DNA from: Marinobacter persicus
Lineage (GTDB): Bacteria > Pseudomonadota > Gammaproteobacteria > Pseudomonadales > Oleiphilaceae
Direction of reading: 5' to 3'
NCBI RefSeq assembly: GCF_900114155.1
Contig: NZ_FOSC01000001.1
Coordinates: forward strand, 1 to 64,000
DNA length: 64,000 nt
A program made the translations under genes and the position numbers. Under the pieces are notes generated by a model. It saw only the letters and a list, made by a program, of their open reading frames with translations, made no database searches and had not been told where the DNA came from. Shown one piece after another: positions 20,040 through 29,252 of the stretch (within the stretch, counting starts at the first letter, position 1; every line of letters begins with the position of its first letter).

Positions 20040-20810
20040 ATGTTGATGATCATTTCCCCCGCCAAAACGCTGGATTACGACAGCCCGCTGGCGACAGAAA
20101 CCCACAGCCAGCCGGATTTCCTGGACGACGCCTGCGAGCTGGTCGACCAGCTCAAGGAACTGGAACCGCATCAGGTCAGCAATCTGATGAGCATCAGCGA
20201 CAAGCTCGGCCAGCTGAATGCCGAACGCTTCCGCACCTGGCACACGCCGTTCACCCCGGACAATGCCCGCCAGGCGGTGCTGGCGTTCAAGGGCGATGTC
20301 TACACCGGCCTGGACGCAGAAAGCTTCAGTGAGGAAGACTTCAGCTTTGCCCAAACCCATCTGCGCATTCTTTCCGGCTTGTATGGTCTGCTCAAGCCAC
20401 TGGATCTGATGCAACCCTACCGGCTTGAGATGGGCACAAAATTCGAAAATACCCGCGGCAAAGACCTTTACGCATTCTGGGGCAGCAAAATCACCCATGC
20501 CCTGAATGACTTGCTGGCCGCCGACGACAAGGTAATGGTAAACCTCGCGTCCAATGAATACTTCAAAAGCGTGAAGAAAAAGGAACTGGACGCCCGGCTG
20601 ATCACCCCCCAGTTCAAGGACTGGAAAAATGGCCAGTATAAGATGATCAGCTTCTACGCCAAAAAGGCCCGCGGCCTGATGTGCCGCTACGCCATCCAGA
20701 ATCGCATCAGCAATGCCGAAGACCTGAAAGGCTTCAATCTGGACGGCTACTACTTCAGTGAAGACCAATCCGACAACAACAACTGGGTTTTCCTCCGCGA
20801 CGAACAGTAA
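20040..20810 (+). CDS. yaaA: Peroxide stress protein YaaA
   Basis: YaaA (DUF328/UPF0246) limits intracellular free iron and protects DNA during hydrogen peroxide stress, and it binds DNA. The 256-residue length is typical. It has the conserved start [40 protein letters not shown] and the C-terminal [11 protein letters not shown] and [14 protein letters not shown]. It follows the glutaredoxin-like gene closely and probably shares its transcript. Confidence 0.96.
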   Translation: MLMIISPAKTLDYDSPLATETHSQPDFLDDACELVDQLKELEPHQVSNLMSISDKLGQLNAERFRTWHTPFTPDNARQAVLAFKGDVYTGLDAESFSEEDFSFAQTHLRILSGLYGLLKPLDLMQPYRLEMGTKFENTRGKDLYAFWGSKITHALNDLLAADDKVMVNLASNEYFKSVKKKELDARLITPQFKDWKNGQYKMISFYAKKARGLMCRYAIQNRISNAEDLKGFNLDGYYFSEDQSDNNNWVFLRDEQ

Positions 20811-20864
20811 AAGGTTTGTTCGCGCGCATCATCACACTCATGTTCTGTTGAATTCGGAGACTCC

Positions 20865-21065
20865 ATGAACGAAGCAGTATTTTCCCAGATCGCCATGCTG
20901 GTGCTTCTGACCGGCCTTATTGTCTGGATGGGATTCATCGTCTGGGACCTGGCAAAGAAATCCCAGGCCGGCAAATTCGGCACCATGGCCCTGTTCACCG
21001 TACTCGGTGCCGGGGTGGTTGGTTTCATCATCAAGACCGTACTGGTCGAAATCATGCAAATCTGA
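20865..21065 (+). CDS. DUF2788 small membrane protein
   Basis: The 66-residue protein has two transmembrane helices (about 8-27 and 41-62) with a short basic loop (AKKSQAGKFGT) between them. It matches DUF2788 proteins, which are small conserved inner-membrane proteins of Gammaproteobacteria with unknown role. GGAG lies at good distance from the ATG. It sits between yaaA and rdgC, each separated by about 50 bp. Confidence 0.88.
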   Translation: MNEAVFSQIAMLVLLTGLIVWMGFIVWDLAKKSQAGKFGTMALFTVLGAGVVGFIIKTVLVEIMQI

Positions 21066-21114
21066 TCTGACCCGGCCACCCTGATCTGACACCGCAACAA
21101 GGATATTCAAACCC

Positions 21115-22041
21115 ATGTGGTTTCGTAACGCCCGATTATTTCGTTTTAGCAAGCCGTTCGACATCTCCGCCGAGGAGCTCGAAGAAAAGCTGCAGGCGGA
21201 CGCCTTCAAGCCGTGCGGCCCGCAGGAAACCACCCGTTCCGGCTGGGTACCGCCGCTGGGTAAGCACGGCGAGCAACTGGTGCACAGCGCCAACGGTTAC
21301 CACCTGATTTGCCTGCGCAAGGAAGAAAAAATTCTGCCCGGCCCGGTGGTGAAAGAGGCCGTGGAAGAGCGCGCCGAGGCCATCGAGCTGGAGCAGAGCC
21401 GCAAGGTTCGCCGAAAGGAAAAAGATGAGATCAAGGAACAGGTGATGCTGGAAATGCTGCCCCAGGCATTTTCCCGCAACCGTCGCTGCTACGCCTACCT
21501 GGCCCCCCAGGATGGGTTCCTGGTGGTGGATGCCGGTTCGGCCAAACAGGCCGACGACCTGGCCTCCACCCTGCGTAAAAGCCTGGGCTCACTGCCGGTT
21601 CGCCCGCCGGCGGTGGAACAGGCTCCGGCATTCACCTTCACCGGCTGGCTCAATGAAACCGTGGACCACCCGGCCACCGTGGTACTGGGCAGCGAGTGCG
21701 AGCTGAAAGACCCGTCCGAAGACGGCGGCGTGGTGCGCTGCAAGGGGCTGGACCTGAAAGCCGAGGAAATACGCAATCATCTGGACGCCGGCATGCAGGT
21801 AACCAAGCTGGCGCTGACCTGGGACGACAACGTCTCATTCGTACTGGATGAGGAACTGGGGATCCGCCGCCTGAAATTCGGTGAAACCCTGCAGGATCAG
21901 CTGGAGGAAGTCGATGGCGATGACGCTGTGGCCCGATTCGACGCCGCCTTTACGCTGATGACCCTGGAGTTGTCCCGAATGATTCCGGGGCTGCTGGACG
22001 CCCTCGGCGGCGAAGACCGTTCGGCCATCGTGGAGGAATAA
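21115..22041 (+). CDS. rdgC: Recombination-associated protein RdgC
   Basis: RdgC is a ring-shaped double-strand DNA-binding protein that restrains RecA and supports replication fork processing. The 308 residues begin MWFRNARLFRFSKPFDIS and contain WVPPLGKHGEQLVH and the acidic C-terminal half, all typical. AGGATATT precedes the ATG. recX, another negative modulator of RecA, is also in this window. The gene ends at a strong bidirectional terminator shared with the convergent acetyltransferase gene. Confidence 0.96.
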   Translation: MWFRNARLFRFSKPFDISAEELEEKLQADAFKPCGPQETTRSGWVPPLGKHGEQLVHSANGYHLICLRKEEKILPGPVVKEAVEERAEAIELEQSRKVRRKEKDEIKEQVMLEMLPQAFSRNRRCYAYLAPQDGFLVVDAGSAKQADDLASTLRKSLGSLPVRPPAVEQAPAFTFTGWLNETVDHPATVVLGSECELKDPSEDGGVVRCKGLDLKAEEIRNHLDAGMQVTKLALTWDDNVSFVLDEELGIRRLKFGETLQDQLEEVDGDDAVARFDAAFTLMTLELSRMIPGLLDALGGEDRSAIVEE

Positions 22042-22049
22042 CCAGCTGC

Positions 22050-22089
22050 GGCGGGGCAGTCATCACGCAAGCCCGATGACCGCCCCGCC
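22050..22089. terminator. Bidirectional terminator between rdgC and the Pat-like gene
   Basis: GGCGGGGC-A-GTCATC pairs with GATGAC-C-GCCCCGCC around a 10-nt loop, a 14-bp stem with one mismatch. It sits exactly between the stops of two converging genes. Short T/A tracts flank it only weakly. Confidence 0.7.
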
Positions 22090-22099
22090 ACACAGTCTC

Positions 22100-24841
22100 T
22101 CATCCGTGCTTTTTCAGTTGTTCCTTCTGCCAGTCGCTTTGCGGCTCATTGAGCAACAACCGCAATTCCATCACATCTTCTTCATGGTTATAGCGGATAT
22201 CGAACCCCAAATGTTCCGCCAGCTGTAACATGGGCCGGTTATCCGGCAGTACATCGCCCACCATTTCGATGGTGCCCCGGGCACGGCAGTAATTGATCAT
22301 CTTCTGCATCAACCGCAATCCCAGGCCTTCGCCTTTCATACGATCGTCCACCATCACGGCGAATTCACAGCGCAGGTTGTCGGCATCGGTCCAGGTGCGC
22401 ACGGTGCCCAGGGTTTCCTCGCCGCCACCGCCCTCTCGCCGGGCGTTGGCGATAAATACCATCTCCCGGTCGTAGTCAATCTGCACCATCTGCGCCACAT
22501 CCTCCCGGGAAAAGTGCTTCCGGTACTGGAAAAACCGGTAACGGATGGATTCCGGAGACTGGTGCTCGTGAAATTCCCGGTGTGCTGGCTCGTCCTCCGC
22601 CAGCACCGGACGAATGATCACCCGCCGGCCGGATTTGGGCAGCACGATCCATTCCTCCAGTTCCCGGGGATAGGGCTGGATGATCGGCTGGCCCGGTTCA
22701 TCATCCAGATCAATGGCAACGCTGACCGCCACCGCCCCGTCGCCGTTAAACAGCAACGGCGAGATCTCCAGACCACGGATTTCCGGCATGTCGATCGCCA
22801 TCTGGGACAAAGTCACCAGGGTTTCAGAGACCGCGCGAATGTCCTCCTCCGGGCGCAGACTGTGTTCCTCCAGCAGTTTGTACATATAGGTACGCCGCAG
22901 CAACTCCCTTGCCAGCACCATGTTCAGGGGTGGCAGGGCAATCTGCCGGTCGGCCATGATACTGACCTGGGCACCGGCCGCGCCACACACCACCAGCGGA
23001 CCGTACACCGGGTCACGGGTGATGCCGACACTAAACTCAATGCCACCCACATGCTGGTAGGAACGCTGCACCGAAAAGCCCAGGAAACCACTGTCCGGGA
23101 AATGCCGGAGATATTCGTCCATCAGAAAATGGCAGCCATCCATAATCGCCTGCTCATTGCCCAGCTTTTTCAGTGTGCCTTTGTAGCGTCGCTGTGACGG
23201 GCTCAACTCCATGAATGGATAACAGGCATCCTGATGCAATACGGTGACATCGATCGGCCGCCGCTCAACCGCAAACACCTGTAACACTTCTTCCACATCG
23301 TCACAGTACATGGTGTCGACAGTGCTTATGCCATAGTCCCGGATAACGCCCCGGGCTTCTCGGTTCGACAGGTAATAGCGGCCCTGGGCGAGCGCCCGGG
23401 TCAACACCCGACGGGTATCACTGTGATCGGCAAAGTGGTCTGTAAAGGATTCCGGCGTTTCCGTCAGAAGGCGCTGGAACCGTTGGTGACGCACATGCTG
23501 CATGAACGCCATCACCGCCTTTTCCGGATTGAAGAAAGATGGCAGGCCGGCCCGGTAGAACACATCACGGGATTCCATTACCGTGCTTTGCCCCAGCCAG
23601 CAGGTGAACACGTTCAGACGGGTGCCTTTGGCCGCTTCCACCACGGCATTGGCGGTTTCCAGGCTGTTACCCGTCAGGGTCGGAGCGTACATCACCAGCA
23701 CATTGGCGATGCCGGGGTCCTTTGCCAGTATCTGGATGGCCTGGGCATAGATTTCCGGGGTGGCATCGTAGTTCAGATCAATCGGGTTCTTGCGGGTCCA
23801 GTAAGGGGGCAGAATCTCCGACAGTGCATTAAGGGTCTGTGGGGAAAGCTCCGCCAATTCGCCCCCGAGATCCGCCAGACGGTCAACCGCCAGCACTCCC
23901 GGGCCCACACCGTTACCCATGATGGCCAGGGATTCGCGGCGTAACGGGCGCATGCGGGTCAGAGTCTCCAGGGCGTCGAACATCTGCCCCAGACCATCCA
24001 CCCTCAACACACCGGCTCGTTGCAGCATGGCATCGAAAATCGGGTCACTGCGGCGGATACCGGCTGGCAGCTCGTGGGGCTCCCACTCGGATTCCGGCAC
24101 CCGGCCTGATTTCACCGCGATCACCGGCTTGGTGCGCGACGCCACCCGCACCGCCGACATAAACCTTCGGGGATTGGGGATGTTCTCCATATGCAGAAGA
24201 ATGGCGCGGGTCTGGGTGTCCTGGGCCAGGTAATCGATGAGGTCATCATGACCGATGTCCATGCCATCACCGAGTGTGAGGAAGTAGGAGAAGCCCACCC
24301 CCCGGGCATAGGCCCAGTCCAGCACCGAACTGGCAATGGCGCCGGACTGACCAACAAAAGCGACTTTTCCGGGCAAGGAGCCGATGTGCGCGTAGGTTGC
24401 GTTCAACTGCCGGCCCGGCACGATCAACCCGATGGTGTTTGGCCCAAGCACCCGCAGGCCGGTTTTCCTCGCGGCCTCGCGCACAGAGTACATAAGCGGT
24501 TTGCCGCTTTTACTGTGGGTACGGGACATGCCACCGGTCATCACAATGGCGGTGCGCACACCAATTTCACCCAACCGTCGGACCACCCTGGGCACGGTGA
24601 CCGGCGGCGTACAGACAATGGCCAGTTCCGGCACAAAATCCAGCTCGCCGATCCGGCTATGGCACGGCACACCGTAAACCTCCTTGTAGCCACGGCGGTT
24701 CACCACCGCCAGGCGCCCCGGGTAATTGCCCTCCAGCAGGTTTCGAACCACCACACCACCGAGATTCTTGGACCGCTCGGACGCGCCCACCACGGCAATG
24801 GATTGGGGGTTAAACAGGCTTTCCAGATAGCGGGTACTCAA
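22100..24841 (-). CDS. Pat-like protein acetyltransferase (NDP-forming acyl-CoA synthetase plus GNAT)
   Basis: The architecture matches bacterial Pat/YfiQ lysine acetyltransferases. There is a CoA-binding domain (SIAVVGASE near the N-terminus), CoA-ligase-like and ATP-grasp domains without synthetase function, and a C-terminal GNAT domain with EFAVMVDDRMKGEGLGLRLM. Such enzymes acetylate acyl-CoA synthetases and other proteins. About 913 residues from a TTG at 24841, which has GGGAGAG upstream and aligns with known Pat N-termini (STRYLESLF). The frame is open to an ATG at 24961, but that would reach far into the divergent promoter region. It is divergent from an HDAC-family gene. Confidence 0.9.
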   Translation of the reverse strand: MSTRYLESLFNPQSIAVVGASERSKNLGGVVVRNLLEGNYPGRLAVVNRRGYKEVYGVPCHSRIGELDFVPELAIVCTPPVTVPRVVRRLGEIGVRTAIVMTGGMSRTHSKSGKPLMYSVREAARKTGLRVLGPNTIGLIVPGRQLNATYAHIGSLPGKVAFVGQSGAIASSVLDWAYARGVGFSYFLTLGDGMDIGHDDLIDYLAQDTQTRAILLHMENIPNPRRFMSAVRVASRTKPVIAVKSGRVPESEWEPHELPAGIRRSDPIFDAMLQRAGVLRVDGLGQMFDALETLTRMRPLRRESLAIMGNGVGPGVLAVDRLADLGGELAELSPQTLNALSEILPPYWTRKNPIDLNYDATPEIYAQAIQILAKDPGIANVLVMYAPTLTGNSLETANAVVEAAKGTRLNVFTCWLGQSTVMESRDVFYRAGLPSFFNPEKAVMAFMQHVRHQRFQRLLTETPESFTDHFADHSDTRRVLTRALAQGRYYLSNREARGVIRDYGISTVDTMYCDDVEEVLQVFAVERRPIDVTVLHQDACYPFMELSPSQRRYKGTLKKLGNEQAIMDGCHFLMDEYLRHFPDSGFLGFSVQRSYQHVGGIEFSVGITRDPVYGPLVVCGAAGAQVSIMADRQIALPPLNMVLARELLRRTYMYKLLEEHSLRPEEDIRAVSETLVTLSQMAIDMPEIRGLEISPLLFNGDGAVAVSVAIDLDDEPGQPIIQPYPRELEEWIVLPKSGRRVIIRPVLAEDEPAHREFHEHQSPESIRYRFFQYRKHFSREDVAQMVQIDYDREMVFIANARREGGGGEETLGTVRTWTDADNLRCEFAVMVDDRMKGEGLGLRLMQKMINYCRARGTIEMVGDVLPDNRPMLQLAEHLGFDIRYNHEEDVMELRLLLNEPQSDWQKEQLKKHG

Positions 24842-25032
24842 AATCTCTCTCCCTGACGCCGGCACCAGCGTGTGTTGGCAATCGTCGACACTTGATGCCT
24901 CTATCTTAACGTACATCCGGTCAGGTTGATGCCTGCGCGCTATCAACAGCATTGAAAACAACAGGCAGGACAGGCTTCACCCTCGCCTGCTACCATGTCG
25001 CCCTGTTTCCATCGAGGTTCGGATTCCGGCTC

Positions 25033-25956
25033 ATGACAACGGCTTTCTACTCCCACGACGACTGCATGAAACACGACATGGGCCCGGACCACCCGGAAAG
25101 CCCGGAGCGTATTTCACGCATTCTGGCGCGCCTGGCGGACACCCGGCTGGCGCAGGAACTGCAGTGGATTCGCCCCGATGAAATTACCCGGGAACAACTA
25201 CTGACGGTACACCCCGAGAGCTACCTGCGGCAGCTCGAAGAACTGCAGCCCACACACGGGCGAGTGTTTACCGATGAAGAGACCGCGATGACCCCCACCA
25301 CCCTGCGCGCCGCTCGTCTGGCTGCCGGTGCCTGCGTGCAGGCGGTTGACCGGGTTATGACGGGGGCCTCCCGCAATGCCTTTGCCTGCGTGCGTCCACC
25401 CGGGCACCACGCCGAACGCGCCCGGTCCATGGGGTTTTGCTTCTACAACAACCCGGCGCTGGCCGCCCTGCACGCATTGACCAACTACGACATTGACCGG
25501 GTGGCGATCATCGATTTTGACGTACACCAGGGCAATGGCACGGTGGACATCGTTGGCGGCGACCAACGCATGCTGATGTGCTCCAGCTTCCAACACCCGT
25601 TTTTTCCCCATTCCCACGTTTACCGGCAGGCGGGCAACATCATCAATGTGCCCATTGAAGCCGGCTGTGGCTCGGAGGATTATCGTAAACAGGTTATGGA
25701 CGCCTGGCAGGAGCCACTTCGGGCCTTCAGACCACAATTAGTGGTGGTCTCGGCGGGGTTCGACGGCCACCGGCTGGACCCCATGGGCGAGCTGAACCTT
25801 GAGACCGATGACTTCCGCTGGATTACCCAATGGCTGGTTGACCTGGCCGCAGAATATGCCGGTGGCCGCCTGGTCTCGATGCTGGAAGGGGGCTATCACA
25901 TGGAAGCACTGTGTGACAGTGTGATCGCCCACCTTGAGGTGTTGACGGCGGCCTGA
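25033..25956 (+). CDS. Histone deacetylase family protein (AcuC/acetoin-utilisation type)
   Basis: This zinc-dependent deacetylase of about 307 residues has HPESPERI, RPPGHHAERARSMGFCFYNN (two active-site histidines), DFDVHQGNGT (zinc ligands Asp and His), and SAGFDGHRLDP (third ligand). Substrates may be acetyl-lysine or acetylpolyamines. The ATG at 25033 (MTTAFYSHDD) suits the family; a 27-residue upstream extension is open but unlikely. The start lies 191 bp from the start of the divergent Pat-like acetyltransferase, suggesting an acetylation/deacetylation pair comparable to acuA-acuC. That functional link is inference. Confidence 0.93.
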   Translation: MTTAFYSHDDCMKHDMGPDHPESPERISRILARLADTRLAQELQWIRPDEITREQLLTVHPESYLRQLEELQPTHGRVFTDEETAMTPTTLRAARLAAGACVQAVDRVMTGASRNAFACVRPPGHHAERARSMGFCFYNNPALAALHALTNYDIDRVAIIDFDVHQGNGTVDIVGGDQRMLMCSSFQHPFFPHSHVYRQAGNIINVPIEAGCGSEDYRKQVMDAWQEPLRAFRPQLVVVSAGFDGHRLDPMGELNLETDDFRWITQWLVDLAAEYAGGRLVSMLEGGYHMEALCDSVIAHLEVLTAA

Positions 25957-25975
25957 GCAGACCACCACGCCTGCC

Positions 25976-26920
25976 TTACCCTGAAAAGTCCTCGCCGCCG
26001 GCATTGGCCTGCTGAAACGCCGGCCGCTCACCTTCCCGTTGCAGACGAATGGTCACCCGCCGGTTATCAGCCGCCCGCCGGGACGCGGGATACTGGTCGG
26101 CATGGGCGCGCACGGTCATCATATCCGGGTCCACGCCTTGAGCCTCCAGGTAATCGGCCACCGCCTGCGCCCGCTCTTCTGACAGTGCCCGGTTATCGAT
26201 TCGACTACCAATGCTGTCCGAATGGCCATCGACAAACACCCGCTCAATGGCCGGATCAGCCAATACAAACGTGGCTACCTTATCAAGCCATTCCCGGTCG
26301 GCTCTGGACAAGCGGGAACTGGCACTGGCAAACGGAATGCGTGAACGACGCACCTGATCGTAATTCACCGGCAACAGGGTCGAGGTGCATTCCCGGTATC
26401 CTGCCCAGGGCCCGGCAAAATTCACATTCGATAGCTGAACCCGCACCGGTCTGTCCTGATAGCGGGATTGGCGGCTCAGTGTCGGGCGCATACCGTCCAG
26501 CAACCCTTGCACCACCGCCATGGCTTCCCGGTTGCCCAAACGAACCGTACGCCGGTCGCCGGAGACATTCACCGCGCCAATGGCTCTTGGCGCCACGCCC
26601 GGGCGCCATGCGGGCGCTTCCACAACCAACCGCCCCTGCCCCGGCCGCATAACCGGCGTATCGCTTTCCAGATAGAAACTGAGCTGCTCGCCGGCCCGGT
26701 GGCGAAACACCGCACGACCGTAACCGGGCACATCGTGCACCAGGGAACATTCAAAAATGGATTCCGAGAGGTACCACTGGCTGTTCTCGATACCGGCGCC
26801 GTAACTGGAGGCCTGCACCGGCCCGATCATCACCGGCAACAGCGCAGTGCCGCACAGCACAGCCCACCCGTGCCTGAGACGGTACCTTAGAGAGGGGCGA
26901 AACCCGTTAGCCATAGTCAT
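25976..26920 (-). CDS. motY: Sodium-type flagellar motor protein MotY (OmpA-like)
   Basis: MotY forms the periplasmic T-ring that holds stator units in polar flagellar motors. The protein of about 314 residues has a signal peptide (cleavage near VQASSYG), a MotY-specific N-terminal domain with SSYGAGIENSQWYLSESIFEC, and a C-terminal peptidoglycan-binding OmpA domain (DGHSDSIGSRIDNRALSEER). The start at 26920 is chosen over 26914; both are ATG. It is divergent from pyrC-rnt, an arrangement also known in Pseudomonas, which supports the identity. Confidence 0.9.
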   Translation of the reverse strand: MTMANGFRPSLRYRLRHGWAVLCGTALLPVMIGPVQASSYGAGIENSQWYLSESIFECSLVHDVPGYGRAVFRHRAGEQLSFYLESDTPVMRPGQGRLVVEAPAWRPGVAPRAIGAVNVSGDRRTVRLGNREAMAVVQGLLDGMRPTLSRQSRYQDRPVRVQLSNVNFAGPWAGYRECTSTLLPVNYDQVRRSRIPFASASSRLSRADREWLDKVATFVLADPAIERVFVDGHSDSIGSRIDNRALSEERAQAVADYLEAQGVDPDMMTVRAHADQYPASRRAADNRRVTIRLQREGERPAFQQANAGGEDFSG

Positions 26921-27035
26921 GTCCCGAGTAATACAACGAGAAAGTTCGACGAAAACAGTCAACTGACTCCTTAACGGCAACCCCGGGCATTACTTGAGCC
27001 CGGCCTTCGCCCCGGGGCAAACATTCGCCCTGCCT

Positions 27036-27046
27036 TCTGGTATACT
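27036..27046 (+). promoter_or_regulatory. Extended -10 promoter of pyrC
   Basis: TGG-TATACT (27038-27046) is an extended -10 element 36 bp before the pyrC ATG. The -35 at 17-bp spacing (27018-27023) is weak, as is usual for extended -10 promoters. Confidence 0.55.
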
Positions 27047-27081
27047 CCAGCAAAATTTTTGGCTGCTTTGCGGATGACTTC

Positions 27082-28113
27082 ATGACCAGACAACTGACCA
27101 TTACCCGCCCGGACGACTGGCACCTGCACGTGCGCGACGGTGAAGTGCTCAACAGCGTGGTACCGGCCACCGCCGCCTGCTTCGGCCGGGCCATCATCAT
27201 GCCCAACCTGGTACCGCCGGTAACCGACACAAAAGCTGCCCTGGCCTATCGGGAACGTATTCTGGCAGCCGCCGGCGACACCGGCTTCCAGCCGTTGATG
27301 ACCCTGTACCTCACCGAAAGCACCACACCGGAAACCATCCGCGAGGCAAAAGCCGCCGGTATTATCGCGGCCAAACTCTACCCGGCCGGCGCAACCACCA
27401 ACTCTGCATCAGGTGTGACAGACATCCGCAACATCTACCCGGTGCTGGAAGCCATGGCCGAATGCGGCATGCTGCTACTGGTGCACGGCGAGGTCACCGA
27501 CGGGGACATAGACATTTTTGACCGGGAAAAGGTCTTCCTGGAACGGGTGCTGGCGCCAACCCTGGCCGCCTTCCCCAATCTGAAGGTCGTGCTGGAACAC
27601 ATCACCACCGCCGATTCCGTGGCGTTTGTCCGCAACCACCAGGGCGGCAATCTGGGTGCCACCCTCACGCCTCAGCACTTGATGTACAACCGCAACAACA
27701 TGCTGGTGGGCGGCATTCGCCCGCACCTTTACTGTCTGCCCATTCTCAAGCGCAACCAGCACCAGAAGGCCCTGCGTGAAGCGGTGGCCAGTGGCGACCC
27801 ACGCTTTTTCCTGGGTACCGATTCCGCCCCGCACGCGCGGGACAAAAAAGAAGCCGCGTGTGGCTGCGCCGGCTGTTACTCCGCCTACGGCGCAATCGGC
27901 CTGTATGCGGATATTTTTGACGAGCTGGGCATTCTGGACAAGTTCGAAGCCTTCGCCAGCCACAATGGCCCGGACTTTTACGGCCTGCCCAGAAACACCG
28001 ACACCATCACCCTGGTGCGCGAGCCCTGGACCATGCCCGATAAGCTGCCGCTGGCAGACGGCCACATTGTGCCCCTGAAAGCCGGTGAAACCGTTAACTG
28101 GCGCCTGGCGTAA
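27082..28113 (+). CDS. pyrC: Dihydroorotase (class II)
   Basis: PyrC closes carbamoyl aspartate to dihydroorotate in pyrimidine synthesis. The 343-residue protein has the binuclear zinc motif DWHLHVRDG near the N-terminus, the carboxylated lysine in [13 protein letters not shown] (about 98), VHGEVTD and LEHITTADS histidines, and [17 protein letters not shown] with the active-site aspartate. It is the short homodimeric type of E. coli. rnt follows after 38 bp and probably shares its transcript. Confidence 0.97.
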   Translation: MTRQLTITRPDDWHLHVRDGEVLNSVVPATAACFGRAIIMPNLVPPVTDTKAALAYRERILAAAGDTGFQPLMTLYLTESTTPETIREAKAAGIIAAKLYPAGATTNSASGVTDIRNIYPVLEAMAECGMLLLVHGEVTDGDIDIFDREKVFLERVLAPTLAAFPNLKVVLEHITTADSVAFVRNHQGGNLGATLTPQHLMYNRNNMLVGGIRPHLYCLPILKRNQHQKALREAVASGDPRFFLGTDSAPHARDKKEAACGCAGCYSAYGAIGLYADIFDELGILDKFEAFASHNGPDFYGLPRNTDTITLVREPWTMPDKLPLADGHIVPLKAGETVNWRLA

Positions 28114-28151
28114 ACAACACCCACATTCACAACGCGAACATCGGAGTTCGA

Positions 28152-28829
28152 GTGTCAGACGAAAACAAACAGCCCCATCCCCTGTCCCGTCGTTTCCGCG
28201 GCTTTTTGCCGGTGGTGGTCGATGTTGAAACCGCCGGCTTCAATGCCGAGCGCGACGCCCTGCTGGAAATTGCTGCCGTGATGCTCACCATGGACGACGA
28301 CGGCTGGCTGGTGCGCGGTGAAACCCACGTACAGCAGATCGATCCGTTCGAAGGTGCCAACCTGGAACAGTCAGCCCTGGATTTCACCGGCATCGACCCC
28401 TGGAGCCTCGACCGCGAAGCGGTGCCGGAGCGCGAAGGCCTGAGCGAAATTTTCCTGCCGATTCGCAAGGCCGTGAAAGCCCATGACTGCAAACGGGCTG
28501 TCCTGGTCGGCCACAACGCCACCTTTGATCACAACTTCGTTTTTGCCGCCGCCATGCGCGCCGACATCAAGCGCAATCCGTTCCACCCGTTCTCCACCTT
28601 TGACACCGCCACCCTGGCAGGCCTGGCCTATGGCCACACGGTACTGGCCCAGGCCTGCAAACTGGCGGGCATTCCGTTCAGCAACAAGGAAGCGCACTCC
28701 GCCGCCTACGACGCCGAAAAAACCGCCGATCTGTTCTGCACCATTGTTAACCGCTGGAAAGAACTGGGCGGCTTTCCGCCACCCGCTGTAGAGCCTGCGG
28801 CCGACAGTAACGAAAACGGCCAATCCTGA
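28152..28829 (+). CDS. rnt: Ribonuclease T
   Basis: RNase T trims 3' ends of tRNA and other stable RNAs. The 225-residue DEDD exonuclease shows Exo[10 protein letters not shown] (catalytic Asp and Glu), Exo[12 protein letters not shown], and Exo[17 protein letters not shown]. The start is GTG with GGAG nine bases upstream. The pyrC-rnt order is known from Pseudomonas. Confidence 0.96.
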   Translation: MSDENKQPHPLSRRFRGFLPVVVDVETAGFNAERDALLEIAAVMLTMDDDGWLVRGETHVQQIDPFEGANLEQSALDFTGIDPWSLDREAVPEREGLSEIFLPIRKAVKAHDCKRAVLVGHNATFDHNFVFAAAMRADIKRNPFHPFSTFDTATLAGLAYGHTVLAQACKLAGIPFSNKEAHSAAYDAEKTADLFCTIVNRWKELGGFPPPAVEPAADSNENGQS

Positions 28830-28903
28830 CACCACGCGCCGGGAACTTCCTGGGCCCGGCCGCGTCTCACCTTCCACGAATAATCCGATCCGGACTCATC
28901 TCC

Positions 28904-29200
28904 ATGACAGATCAAGCCAATACCGAACGTTACATCACCATTGCCCGGGCCTGCCTGAAGGCCATCAACGATACCGCCACCGACAACGGCTCCCGGGAAG
29001 AGAAAATCCAGGCGGTCTACCAGGCCATTGACAGCGCCTTCCAGGCCGAATTTTCCGAATACCAGCAGAACATCGCCATTATGGCCACCGTACTCGAACG
29101 CATCGCCGCCGGTGACCTGAGCAGCGAGAAAGCCGCCGACCTGGCCCGGCAAACCCTGGAACAACAACCGAGCACCGGCAACAACACCCGGGTGCACTGA
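28904..29200 (+). CDS. Small helical protein of unknown function
   Basis: This 98-residue protein is acidic and predicted mostly helical (ERYITIARACLKAIND, KIQAVYQAIDSAFQAEF, NIAIMATVLERIAAGDL), with no membrane span, signal or cysteine pair. I do not recognise the family. The codon usage looks like the neighbouring core genes. It sits between rnt and the M16 protease on the same strand with 75- and 52-bp gaps. A weak CATCTCC precedes the ATG, so the ribosome site is unclear. Confidence 0.7.
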   Translation: MTDQANTERYITIARACLKAINDTATDNGSREEKIQAVYQAIDSAFQAEFSEYQQNIAIMATVLERIAAGDLSSEKAADLARQTLEQQPSTGNNTRVH

Positions 29201-29252
29201 CGTCCCGTCGCTGTTGTCCGCCACCGCTGAATTCACTTGAACGAGGGGCTTT

